NCBI GenBank assembly: GCA_002336725.1
Contig: DDEO01000233.1
Span: 1-10,004, forward strand
Direction: 5' to 3'
DNA: 10,004 nucleotides
From: Bacteroidetes bacterium UBA1952
GTDB lineage: Bacteria; Bacteroidota; Bacteroidia; Chitinophagales; Chitinophagaceae
The position numbers and the translations under genes are program-made. The notes beneath the pieces were generated by a model that saw only the letters and a program-made list of their open reading frames with translations, made no database searches and was not told where the DNA came from. This document shows positions 1-6,033 of the stretch, in pieces (the stretch's first letter is position 1; each line of letters starts with the position of its first letter).

Positions 1-897
1 ATAAAATTTTCGCATACCATTTTTGCCATGCCCTTTGCCATGATCGGGTTTGCGTTGGGCGTTTATAGATTTCCTTCAGGGCAACAGGGAAGCATGAATC
101 AAACAGTAGGGTGGGGACATGCTATCACTAATCTTATCTTTTGGGAAAGAAATGTAAAGCTGTTCCTGCTGGTCATCTTCTGCATGATCTTTGCCCGCAG
201 TGCGGCAATGGCATTCAACCGCTACCTCGACCGTCACTTTGATGCAAAGAACCCACGCACTGCCATACGTGAGATTCCTTCAGGCGTGATCAGGGCAAAC
301 AGCGCACTGTGGTTTACCATCATTTGTTGTGTGCTTTTTATGCTCTGCAGCTTCCTGATAAATACGCTTTGTTTTTTGCTTTCGCCTGTAGCATTGTTTG
401 TAGTGCTGGGTTATAGCTATACCAAGCGTTTTACAGCATTGTGCCATCTCGTGCTTGGTCTTGGACTGAGCCTTGCGCCCATCGGTGCATATCTTGCCGT
501 GGCCGGAAGGTTTGACTGGCTGCCGGTAATGTTTTCGCTGACGGTTTTATTCTGGGTGAGCGGCTTCGATATTATTTATGCCCTGCAGGACGAGACCTTC
601 GACCGTGCACATGGGTTGCACTCCATTCCGGAAGCGTTGGGCGGCAGGAACGCCCTGCTCGTGTCGCGGCTGCTGCACTTATGTGCCGCTGCGTTGATTA
701 TGGCCGTTGGAATCTATGGAAATCTGCATCCGGTGTATTGGGCCGCTGCGGCGGTATTTATTGGATTGCTGCTGTATCAGCAAAGCATTGTTTCGCCCAC
801 CGATCTGTCGCGCGTCAATCTGGCTTTTGGCACTACCAATGGCATTGCGAGCGTGTTGTTTGCCGTGGGAACGATTGGGGCGCTGGTGCTGGGGTGA
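1..897 (+). CDS. UbiA-family prenyltransferase (4-hydroxybenzoate polyprenyltransferase-like), 5' end outside window
   Basis: The reading frame is open from base 1 and begins IKFSHTIFAMPFAMIGF, the usual first-helix signature of UbiA proteins, so the true start lies upstream and the Met at 28 is internal. The first Asp-rich motif, NRYLDRHFDAKNPRT, starts at about nt 217 and is followed by REIPSG. The second, DIIYALQDETFDRAHG, starts at about nt 568 and is followed by LHSIPEALG. Both are the Mg-diphosphate and prenyl-diphosphate binding sites of the family. The rest is a series of hydrophobic helices, as expected for an integral membrane enzyme that attaches a polyprenyl chain to an aromatic acceptor in quinone synthesis. 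In Bacteroidota such UbiA-like proteins may serve menaquinone synthesis, including the futalosine route (MqnP), but the substrate cannot be read from sequence. Only the N-terminal tip is missing. Family call is strong; substrate is uncertain. Confidence 0.92.
   Translation: MKFSHTIFAMPFAMIGFALGVYRFPSGQQGSMNQTVGWGHAITNLIFWERNVKLFLLVIFCMIFARSAAMAFNRYLDRHFDAKNPRTAIREIPSGVIRANSALWFTIICCVLFMLCSFLINTLCFLLSPVALFVVLGYSYTKRFTALCHLVLGLGLSLAPIGAYLAVAGRFDWLPVMFSLTVLFWVSGFDIIYALQDETFDRAHGLHSIPEALGGRNALLVSRLLHLCAAALIMAVGIYGNLHPVYWAAAAVFIGLLLYQQSIVSPTDLSRVNLAFGTTNGIASVLFAVGTIGALVLG
626..633. repeat. TTCCGGAA palindrome, coding copy 1 of 9
   Basis: This copy of the iterated octamer lies in the UbiA-family gene and is read as ATT CCG GAA (Ile-Pro-Glu), just after the second Asp-rich motif. 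Confidence 0.6.
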
Positions 898-921
898 AGA
901 CACGCGGACACCGGCTTTTTT
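882..921 (+). terminator. Possible intrinsic terminator after the UbiA-family gene
   Basis: GCTGGTG (882-888) can pair with CACCGGC (909-915) as a 7-bp stem with one G-U pair, directly followed by six T (916-921). The loop is long (20 nt) and the 5' arm lies inside the end of the coding region. The form fits a weak Rho-independent terminator, but stability was not calculated. Confidence 0.3.
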
Positions 922-938
922 CGCATTAGTTTTGAGGG

Positions 939-2798
939 ATGAAATTCATTGATGCCCTGCTTCACGAGATAGAAGGCGCTATTATTTCCGGAAATCTTGT
1001 CTCGGTGGAGACAGAGCGCGTCGAACTGAAGGATAATAGCCACGGCAACAGTGAATGGAATGAGGTTTTTAAAACGGTAAACGCTTTTCTAAACCGGAAT
1101 GGAGGACTTATTCTGATTGGGATTCGGGAAGATTCAAAAACAAAAAAATACAGCGTTCCCGGATTTGATTTCAGCAGCGAAGAGAAACTAAAAACGCTGA
1201 AAGACGCTTTCGTGGACGACTCGGGCAGGCCGGTAGATGTATCCCCAAACGTGCAGTATGAAACCCGTAACCTGTTGGGTAAAAAGGTGTTGCTACTCTC
1301 GGTAGAGGGACTGGCAGACGATCAGAAATACCTGTTCTTCAAGGGCACCGCCTACGAGCGCATCCTTACTGGCGATCATAAGATTCCGGCACCCAGAATA
1401 GAAGCGCAGCAGGAGTATAAAAGAGAACTTACAGACGCACGGGAACTGCGGCCGGTTCCCGGCGCTACCCTTCAGGATCTGGATGTTGATAAGCTAAACG
1501 ACTATATTCACCTGCTCAATGCAGACGTGCGGGTAGAAACCATCAAGCCAGACATCGAGGCTGCAAGTTCTTTTTTGGAAAGGCAAAATATGCTCCGCCA
1601 GGGTGTGCCAACGCTCTTGGGTATGCTGGTATGTGGTAAGCACCCGGCGGAGAAACTTCACTTCCGGAGTCAACTCGATGCCTTCGTAGAGGTTGAAAGC
1701 GCCGGTATCGCACAGGATAAAAAGATTATCAACAACACCGTCCTGCAGATCATTGAACAGGGAATTGCTTTCGTAAACCGCAATATCCAAACCGGCATCT
1801 CCACAGAACAGGGCGGCGCTAAAACCTTTGAGTATCCGGAGCGGCTGGTCCGGGAATGCCTGAACAATTCGTTGGCCCACCGCGACTATACACTGAACCA
1901 GTTTGTGAGCGTTCGCATTACGCCGGGCCGCCACCTGAAAATCAGAAATCCGGGCCGCTTTAAGCAACAACTGCTCCTCGTAGATACCGAAAGCCCAACG
2001 CCCATCCGTCGGATCATCCCAAGCTCTAAAGCGACCAATCCACGCTTAGCAAAGGTGCTCAGCGTATATGACAAGTGGGAAGGAAAAGCTTATGGGATGG
2101 CAACCTTAACCGGCGCATGTCTCAACGACCGGATTGACGTACCCTATTATACTTTTCACCCTGACGAGGTAGAACTGACCATTCCAAAAGGACCGCTGGT
2201 AGATGCATATATGGAGGCCCTTTTTGAATCTTACAGTGGCTATCTGGCAGAAAAACTGGATGCAGAAATTACGGTGGAACAAAAGCGGATACTGACCTAT
2301 TTTTATAAATCAGAGCTACGCAACAAGGAGGACCGCTTCACGATTCTCCTTACAAAAGATAACAACCATCTACAAGCCGTTCAGTCCCTGGAGGAGGCGG
2401 GCCTTATCCTTCGCAGCCCGGTAGGCAACCAATACTATCCGGTCTTTGTAACCGATCCCGTTTTGTTTAAAACGGATTTCAGGAAAGAGTTGCGCAACCT
2501 TTTTGGCGCTCCGTTTCAGGAATTATCGGCAGACTACAAGGAAGCGCTGGCCTACATCTATGAGCGCAACCACTTTGCGGCCATCAAATACCCGAGCGCC
2601 AACGAAGTAGGACGGAATCTCTGGCTCCGCAAGGGGCTCGGACAAACGCTGGAAGGGTACGAAAGCCACAACCGAAAAGTGCGCTATTTTATAAACAAGC
2701 TGGAGAAAGGGGGATTTCTGAAAAGAGTGGATGGCAGCCCGAAGTACCAGATTAATCACTCGTTTTCCGCAAATACTGACTTGTTTGAAATCCTCTAA
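939..2798 (+). CDS. AlbA_2 (Schlafen-type) and GHKL ATPase domain protein, putative regulator
   Basis: A 619-aa protein. Residues 20-145 resemble the AlbA_2 nucleic-acid-binding domain: ETERVELK, then the KTVNAFLNRNGGLILIGI core at 45-62, then FFKGTAYERI at about 133-142. Residues 295-415 resemble the HATPase_c_4 (RecG C-terminal-like) domain. The ATP N-box region is YPERLVRECLNN followed by SLAHRDYT (299-317), then NPGRF (337-341), NPRLAKVL and a glycine segment EGKAYGMATL (381-390). The C-terminal 200 residues have helix-turn-helix-like segments (e.g. NHLQAVQSLEEAGLI). Members are usually called ATP-binding or DNA-binding regulators, and some sit in defence loci; none has a firm function here. 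An in-frame TGA two codons upstream and no other early Met fix the start at 939. It has no functional link to its neighbours, and a sample at 1081-1140 is 40% G+C against 65% at 6241-6300, so horizontal acquisition is possible. Confidence 0.85.
   Translation: MKFIDALLHEIEGAIISGNLVSVETERVELKDNSHGNSEWNEVFKTVNAFLNRNGGLILIGIREDSKTKKYSVPGFDFSSEEKLKTLKDAFVDDSGRPVDVSPNVQYETRNLLGKKVLLLSVEGLADDQKYLFFKGTAYERILTGDHKIPAPRIEAQQEYKRELTDARELRPVPGATLQDLDVDKLNDYIHLLNADVRVETIKPDIEAASSFLERQNMLRQGVPTLLGMLVCGKHPAEKLHFRSQLDAFVEVESAGIAQDKKIINNTVLQIIEQGIAFVNRNIQTGISTEQGGAKTFEYPERLVRECLNNSLAHRDYTLNQFVSVRITPGRHLKIRNPGRFKQQLLLVDTESPTPIRRIIPSSKATNPRLAKVLSVYDKWEGKAYGMATLTGACLNDRIDVPYYTFHPDEVELTIPKGPLVDAYMEALFESYSGYLAEKLDAEITVEQKRILTYFYKSELRNKEDRFTILLTKDNNHLQAVQSLEEAGLILRSPVGNQYYPVFVTDPVLFKTDFRKELRNLFGAPFQELSADYKEALAYIYERNHFAAIKYPSANEVGRNLWLRKGLGQTLEGYESHNRKVRYFINKLEKGGFLKRVDGSPKYQINHSFSANTDLFEIL
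984..995. repeat. ATTTCCGGAAAT 12-nt perfect palindrome in coding DNA
   Basis: Full-length copy of the iterated palindrome inside the AlbA_2/ATPase gene, read as Ile-Ser-Gly-Asn at residues 16-19. It is the only TTCCGGAA in this 1.86-kb gene. Confidence 0.65.
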
Positions 2799-2810
2799 CG
2801 CTACCCACCT

Positions 2811-3527
2811 ATGAACATCGCACTCGTCGGTTACGGCAAAATGGGCAAGGCCATTGAGCGCATCGCCCAACAACGCGGCCATAATATTATCTTCCGCATC
2901 CATCACGAAAACAGAGACTTGCTCGAAAGCCCGGAATTTTCCGGAATAGATGCCGTGATAGAATTTACCGGTCCTGCATCCGCGAAAGAAAATGTGCTGG
3001 CCTGTCTTCAAAAAGGACTGCCCGTAGTTTCCGGAAGCACCGGCTGGAACGGCGGACTGGCCGAAGCTGAAGCGGTCTGTCTGCAATCCGACGCGGCATT
3101 CCTGCACAGTTCCAATTTCAGCGTGGGCGTGCAACTGTTTTTCCTGCTCAATCAAAGGCTGGCGCAGCTCATGGCCTCGCATCCCGAATACCGCCTTTCG
3201 ACTTCCGAAACCCACCATACCGAGAAAAAAGACGCGCCAAGCGGCACCGCCGTTACGCTGGCGCAAGGTGTGCTGAACGAAAACCCATCTCTTCAAAACT
3301 GGCACTTAGGAACGGAAGAAAAGAGCGGCTCCATCCCCATAGAAGCCTTGCGTATTTCCGGCGTTCCCGGCACACACGTCGTGCGCTACGATTCCGAAAT
3401 AGATACTCTTGAAATCTCTCACACTGCTCACAGCCGCGATGGCTTTGCGCTGGGCGCGGTGCTGGCTGCCGAGTTTTTGGCCGGTAAAAAAGGCGTGTTT
3501 TCGATGCAGGATGTGCTGCACGTTTGA
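2811..3527 (+). CDS. dapB: 4-hydroxy-tetrahydrodipicolinate reductase
   Basis: A 238-aa cytoplasmic enzyme that reduces the DapA product with NAD(P)H on the way to diaminopimelate (cell wall) and lysine. The N-terminal dinucleotide fold has GYGKMG at 8-12, AVIEFTGPAS at 48-57 and GSTGW at 75-79. The catalytic region is ETHHTEKKDAPSGTA at 133-147, with His135 and Lys139 matching the acid/base pair of the E. coli enzyme. SGVPGTHVV follows at 183-191. It is shorter than the roughly 270-aa enzymes of Proteobacteria, which is normal for Bacteroidota. It starts 12 nt after the AlbA_2/ATPase stop, so the two may share a transcript although they are not related in function; no clear Shine-Dalgarno is seen. 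The gene carries two TTCCGGAA sites (2939 and 3029), both read as Ser-Gly. Confidence 0.96.
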   Translation: MNIALVGYGKMGKAIERIAQQRGHNIIFRIHHENRDLLESPEFSGIDAVIEFTGPASAKENVLACLQKGLPVVSGSTGWNGGLAEAEAVCLQSDAAFLHSSNFSVGVQLFFLLNQRLAQLMASHPEYRLSTSETHHTEKKDAPSGTAVTLAQGVLNENPSLQNWHLGTEEKSGSIPIEALRISGVPGTHVVRYDSEIDTLEISHTAHSRDGFALGAVLAAEFLAGKKGVFSMQDVLHV

Positions 3528-3891
3528 TAAACCACGGATGGCCTGGATTTGTGTATTGTATTTCCGGAAAATAATGCCAAATAGCCCCCCAAATCTTGTG
3601 TCTGGTATCGGGTGTATGACCCATTTCACAGACGGAGCATCAGCCGCTTACCGGGCTGAGATAGCAGCGACTTTTCCTTTGCGCCGCTGCGTCTCTGCGA
3701 GATTTTGCCGGAGAGGCAATCTGTCATGTACCCCTGGAGATTCCCTCAAAGTCTGTGCTGCATAAGGGCGATACCGGAATTCCTATGCCAAATTCAGGTA
3801 GCAAAATGGTCTGATAAAAGGTACTCTGGGCCCGTAAGACCACTCTTTTTGAAACTTTCTGGCTCCGCTTTCCTTACTATTGCATTTCGCT
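3528..3891. other. 364-bp intergenic region with dispersed-repeat fragments
   Basis: No convincing gene is present; frames open here translate to low-complexity or arginine/cysteine-rich nonsense. The region starts with a CACGGATGG...GGATTT element leading to TTTCCGGAAA (3561-3570). A second recognisable part is the G/C/T-rich block at about 3676-3709, with three TGCG/GCGCC motifs ending in GAGATTTTGCC, which resembles intergenic 'TTTGCGTCTCTGCG' strings that I recall from many bacterial genomes. The remainder (about 3711-3891) shows no structure that I can support. A promoter for the following gene should lie here but none is clear. Confidence 0.55.
3529..3570 (+). repeat. Composite element: CGGAT-type repeat plus TTTCCGGAAA (copy 1)
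   Basis: CCACGGATGG (about 3532-3541) and GGATTT (3545-3550) are followed after 10 nt by TTTCCGGAAA (3561-3570). The same modules in the same order occur on the opposite strand at 9854-9908, where GGATTT and the palindrome are 9 nt apart. This suggests a dispersed composite repeat and not chance. Confidence 0.5.
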
Positions 3892-4725
3892 ATGATTTCC
3901 GCAGGAAAATATCACACCCTTGAGGTCGTTAAAAAAGTAGATTTTGGCTGGTATCTCGACGGCGGCAACGGCATCGAGATTTTATTGCCTACGCGCTTTG
4001 CGCCCGAAGACCTGAAGCTCGGCGACCGGCTGCGCATCTTTCTCTATCACGACAATGAAGGCCGCCTCATTGCCACCACGCAAAAGCCCAAAGCCATTGT
4101 AGGCGACATTGCGGCTATGACAGTGGTTTCCAAAAACGCGCAGGGTGCTTTTCTGGACTGGGGATTGATGAAAGATGTTTTCCTGCCGCTTTCGCAGCAA
4201 AAAAGCCGCATCCACGAAGGCGAAACCTATCTGGTTTACCTCTATATCGACGAGCAAACGGGGCGTGTGGCGGCAACCGAGAAATTCGGGAAACTATTGC
4301 GCGAACACACCGACGAACTTTCGGTGGGCGAGGCGGTGGAGATGATGATATGGGCCGAGACTGACTTGGGCTACCGCGTCATTGTGGACGGGCAGTTCAC
4401 GGGTCTGCTCTATCGCAGCGATGTTTTTGAGCCATTGCGCGTGGGCCAAAAGCTCAAAGGCTTTGTTCATGCCGTTCGGCCCGATGGCAAGCTGGACCTC
4501 AAGCCTGGTATTCGCGGCCACAACCGCGTGAAAAGCAGCACTGATGTCATTTTGGAGCATCTGCGCGAGGCGGGTGGCTATCTTCCCTACAATGATAAAA
4601 GCAATCCGGAAGCGATTTCCGAAGTCTTTGGGATGAGCAAAAAGGTGTTTAAAATGGCCGTCGGCGCACTCTACAAACAGCGCAAAATCGAACTCACCCA
4701 AGGCGGCATTAAAGCGGTGGAGTAG
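3892..4725 (+). CDS. S1-like RNA-binding protein, CvfB/YitL family
   Basis: A 277-aa protein from ATG 3892. A TTG at 3880 would add only four residues (LHFA) and has no better ribosome site, so ATG is preferred. The layout fits the CvfB family: an N-terminal S1-like barrel (residues about 5-62), a second with the signature AFLDWGLMKDVFLP (about 86-99), a third covering about 142-205 ending in DGKLDLK, and a C-terminal winged helix (about 215-277) with YNDKSNPEAISEVFGMSKKVFKMAVGALYK. CvfB binds RNA and affects virulence gene expression in Staphylococcus; its job in Bacteroidota is unknown. Automated pipelines sometimes label this family GntR regulator because of the winged helix. The sequence shows no membrane segment, so a cytoplasmic location is expected. 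Confidence 0.88.
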   Translation: MISAGKYHTLEVVKKVDFGWYLDGGNGIEILLPTRFAPEDLKLGDRLRIFLYHDNEGRLIATTQKPKAIVGDIAAMTVVSKNAQGAFLDWGLMKDVFLPLSQQKSRIHEGETYLVYLYIDEQTGRVAATEKFGKLLREHTDELSVGEAVEMMIWAETDLGYRVIVDGQFTGLLYRSDVFEPLRVGQKLKGFVHAVRPDGKLDLKPGIRGHNRVKSSTDVILEHLREAGGYLPYNDKSNPEAISEVFGMSKKVFKMAVGALYKQRKIELTQGGIKAVE

Positions 4726-4781
4726 CGATCCCCTCGACTTGTCAAGTTGGTTGAGATGCTCTTTGTCCTTTCGACTTTTAC

Positions 4782-4819
4782 CTTGTGTCTTTCGTCTTGA
4801 TACTTGTGTCTTTCGTCTT
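4782..4819 (+). repeat. Direct repeat of CTTGTGTCTTTCGTCTT, two copies
   Basis: The 17-nt string occurs exactly at 4782-4798 and 4803-4819 (period 21 nt). The CTTTCGTCTT core is shared with the tandem array at 4863-4918. Confidence 0.8.
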
Positions 4820-4859
4820 CTGTCACCCCTCTCCAAGGGAGAGGGGCCGGGGGTGAGGC
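4820..4859 (+). repeat. Hairpin repeat, copy A
   Basis: CCCCTCTCC (4826-4834) and GGAGAGGGG (4838-4846) form a perfect 9-bp stem with loop AAG. An alternative outer stem, TCACCCC (4823-4829) with GGGGTGA (4850-4856), competes for the same C run. The 40-nt block is identical to copy B (7023-7062) except for the three loop bases. It sits inside the CTTTCGTCTT repeat array, 62 nt before the Fe-S carrier start. There is no T run, so it is not a classical terminator. Confidence 0.8.
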
Positions 4860-4862
4860 CGT

Positions 4863-4918
4863 CTTTCGTCTTTCTACTTTCATCTTTCTACTTTCGTCTT
4901 TCTACTTTTGTCTCATCA
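4863..4918 (+). repeat. 14-nt tandem repeat, CTTTCGTCTTTCTA
   Basis: Units lie at 4863-4876, 4877-4890 (one change, G to A) and 4891-4904, with a degenerate fourth unit at 4905-4918. The array ends 3 nt before the start codon at 4922, so it would occupy the ribosome-binding region of that mRNA with a pyrimidine-only leader lacking any Shine-Dalgarno. Confidence 0.8.
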
Positions 4919-4921
4919 ACC

Positions 4922-5275
4922 ATGACTGAAAATATCACCGTTACCGAAGCACCCGTTTCCTTTACCGAAAACGCCGTGCAGGAAATCAAAAAACTAATGC
5001 GCGAACCCGGCTTTGACGCGTCGCAGAAACTGCGCGTGGGCGTAAAAGGCGGCGGATGCAGCGGCATGAGCTATCTGCTGGGCTTCGATGCCGTTGAGGC
5101 CGACGATCAGCAGTACGAAATTTCCGGAATTCCGGTGCTCCTGAAGCCTTCTCACGCCATCTATCTTGTGGGTATCAAAATTGATTTTGAAGACGGCCTG
5201 AACGCGCGGGGCTTTACTTTTAATAATCCCAACGCTACTTCTACCTGTGGCTGCGGCAGCTCGTTTGGCGTTTAA
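4922..5275 (+). CDS. A-type iron-sulfur carrier protein (IscA/SufA/ErpA family)
   Basis: A 117-aa protein that carries Fe-S clusters or iron from the assembly scaffold to target apoproteins in the cytoplasm. The three ligand cysteines are present: Cys46 in GGGCSGMSY and Cys109/Cys111 in the C-terminal TCGCGSSF. The family core KLRVGVKGGGCSG and the IDFEDGLNARGFTF...NPNA segment precede the last pair. Length is normal for the family. The frame is open upstream to 4739, but that extension is translated repeat DNA, and ATG 4922 gives a typical N terminus. The C-terminal SSF in place of the ESF of Proteobacteria is common in Bacteroidota. No suf or isc partner is nearby, so IscA, SufA and ErpA cannot be told apart. 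Its stop is separated from the next gene only by a TTTCCGGAAA spacer. Confidence 0.94.
   Translation: MTENITVTEAPVSFTENAVQEIKKLMREPGFDASQKLRVGVKGGGCSGMSYLLGFDAVEADDQQYEISGIPVLLKPSHAIYLVGIKIDFEDGLNARGFTFNNPNATSTCGCGSSFGV
5122..5129. repeat. TTCCGGAA palindrome in the Fe-S carrier gene
   Basis: Read as Ile-Ser-Gly-Ile; directly followed by a half-match ATTCCGG. It lies 158 nt before the spacer copy at 5280. Confidence 0.6.
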
Positions 5276-5277
5276 AA

Positions 5278-5289
5278 ATTTCCGGAAAT
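5278..5289. repeat. ATTTCCGGAAAT palindrome filling an intergenic spacer
   Basis: Perfect 12-nt palindrome that fills nearly the whole 12-nt spacer (5276-5287) between the Fe-S carrier stop and the ATG at 5288; its last two bases are the A and T of that start codon. GGA lies a few bases before the ATG and could act as a poor ribosome site. The hydrolase-glycosyltransferase spacer at 7892-7905 has nearly the same sequence. Confidence 0.8.
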
Positions 5290-5905
5290 GCGTGTACTCG
5301 TCGGGGTTCTGTGCGGGCTTTTTGCCGGCCTGTGTGTCCGTGCCCAGAGCGCGGAGACCATGAATCAGCGCGATAAAGACGGCAAGCCGCAGGGCTTTTG
5401 GTATATCCGGCACCCGGAACGCATGGGCGACCCGCCCTACACCGAATTTGGTACCTACGACCACGGGCGTAAGTTTGGTGTCTGGCACGTGCTCAGCAGT
5501 GATGGCTCGCTGATGGCCTCGCAGCGATACAAGGCCAACGCGCTCGATGGCGAAAGCCGCTATTATGAGAATGGACGGCTAACGACGGTGGGCAACTATC
5601 GCGGCCTCAATCCCGATCAGCCCTTCGACACGATTTGGGTGGTACATCCGGTAACGGGGGCCGAGAGAAAGGTGGTCATCAGCACCGATCGCGGCGCTAC
5701 TCGACATGGCATCTGGCTGTATTATGACCCGGAAAGCGGACGGCCTACGCTCGAAGAAGAATATCAGGTGGATGAACTCATCCGCACCCGTAACATGGGC
5801 GTAGCCAAAGAAGACAGCGCCGCTTTCCTGCAAAAAGTTGGCAAACTGCCGCATAACCGCGGGCTGCCGCCTGCGCGGGTGAAGGCCACGCGGCTGATTG
5901 AATAG
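5288..5905 (+). CDS. Secreted MORN/YwqK-like repeat protein, function unknown
   Basis: A 205-aa protein starting with a likely Sec signal peptide: MRVLVGVLCGLFAGLC followed by VRAQ, with probable cleavage after Gln20. No lipobox is evident. The mature part has spaced G-x-W/Y-Y-x-x-x-G motifs typical of MORN/YwqK-type repeats: GKPQGFWYIRHPE, FGTYDHGRKFGVWHVLSSDG, DGESRYYENGRLTTVGNYRG and RHGIWLYYDPESGRP...EEEY. Bacteroidota encode many such exported proteins; the database name 'toxin-antitoxin system YwqK family antitoxin' is poorly supported and I do not infer a toxin partner. An in-frame stop just upstream (the TAA of the previous gene) fixes the start, and the 12-nt spacing suggests co-transcription with the Fe-S carrier. 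Location would be periplasmic or external. Precise role is unknown. Confidence 0.75.
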   Translation: MRVLVGVLCGLFAGLCVRAQSAETMNQRDKDGKPQGFWYIRHPERMGDPPYTEFGTYDHGRKFGVWHVLSSDGSLMASQRYKANALDGESRYYENGRLTTVGNYRGLNPDQPFDTIWVVHPVTGAERKVVISTDRGATRHGIWLYYDPESGRPTLEEEYQVDELIRTRNMGVAKEDSAAFLQKVGKLPHNRGLPPARVKATRLIE

Positions 5906-5986
5906 CCTTCCCACCGGCTCAAAAATCTTTTTCAGGAAGACACTGCCTGTTGCTCAAAGGCAAACCTTAAAAACAAAATATAATAA

Positions 5987-5994
5987 TACTTTCG
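5987..5994 (+). promoter_or_regulatory. Possible Bacteroidota -7 box (TACTTTCG) before rlmK
   Basis: TACTTTCG matches TAnnTTTG at all fixed positions but one and lies in an A/T-rich stretch (5967-5991), 39 nt before the start codon. A proper TTTG -33 box is not seen at the usual spacing, and the site overlaps the 5' arm of hairpin C, so support is weak. Confidence 0.3.
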
Positions 5995-6020
5995 CCCTTC
6001 GCGAAGACCGGGGGCGAGGC
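5992..6020 (+). repeat. Hairpin repeat, diverged short copy C
   Basis: TCGCCC (5992-5997) pairs with GGGCGA (6012-6017) around the palindrome CTTCGCGAAG (5997-6006). The 3' part, CCGGGGGCGAGGCT, matches copy B (CCGGGGGTGAGGCT) with one change, and the 5' arm carries the matching change (TCACCC to TCGCCC), so the outer pair is kept. It ends 13 nt before the rlmK start. Confidence 0.6.
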
Positions 6021-6033
6021 TAAAATAGAACTA

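Larger units (their letters stand above)
4726..4921. other. 196-bp pyrimidine-rich repeat region upstream of the Fe-S carrier
   Basis: The + strand is strongly C/T-biased. It begins with an imperfect inverted repeat (ACTTG/CAAGT at about 4737-4747), continues with degenerate CTTTCGTCTT strings, is interrupted by a strong hairpin (4820-4859), and ends in a 14-nt tandem array next to the start codon. One frame is open through it in phase with the Fe-S carrier, but its translation is Ser/Leu/Phe/Arg low complexity and is not taken as protein. Confidence 0.6.

Noticed and set aside
927..934. TAGTTTTG, an exact match to TAnnTTTG, before the ATPase gene
   Set aside because: Transcription would then start at or inside the ATG at 939, and no -33 element is present.
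2523..3305. 260-codon - strand frame opposite dapB and the ATPase 3' end
   Set aside because: It is a shadow of two well-supported + strand genes and shows no recognisable motif.
3409..3923. Two + strand frames (3409-3765, 3705-3923) in the dapB-cvfB gap
   Set aside because: One overlaps dapB out of frame; both are Arg/Cys/Ser-rich without domain or start signals.
4820..4859. Hairpins A and B as Rho-independent terminators
   Set aside because: The stems are strong but are followed by GGCCGGGGG and not by a T run.
4782..4918. CRISPR-like repeats at 4782-4918 and 9093-9176
   Set aside because: Units are too short or touch each other, spacers are not unique or regular, and no cas gene is present.
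4739..4921. Upstream extension of the Fe-S carrier frame (61 extra codons)
   Set aside because: It translates the pyrimidine-rich repeats and hairpin A; family members start at a position equal to ATG 4922.
5288..5905. Toxin-antitoxin locus around the YwqK-like gene
   Set aside because: The name comes from database inheritance; the protein has a signal peptide and no toxin-like neighbour is seen.
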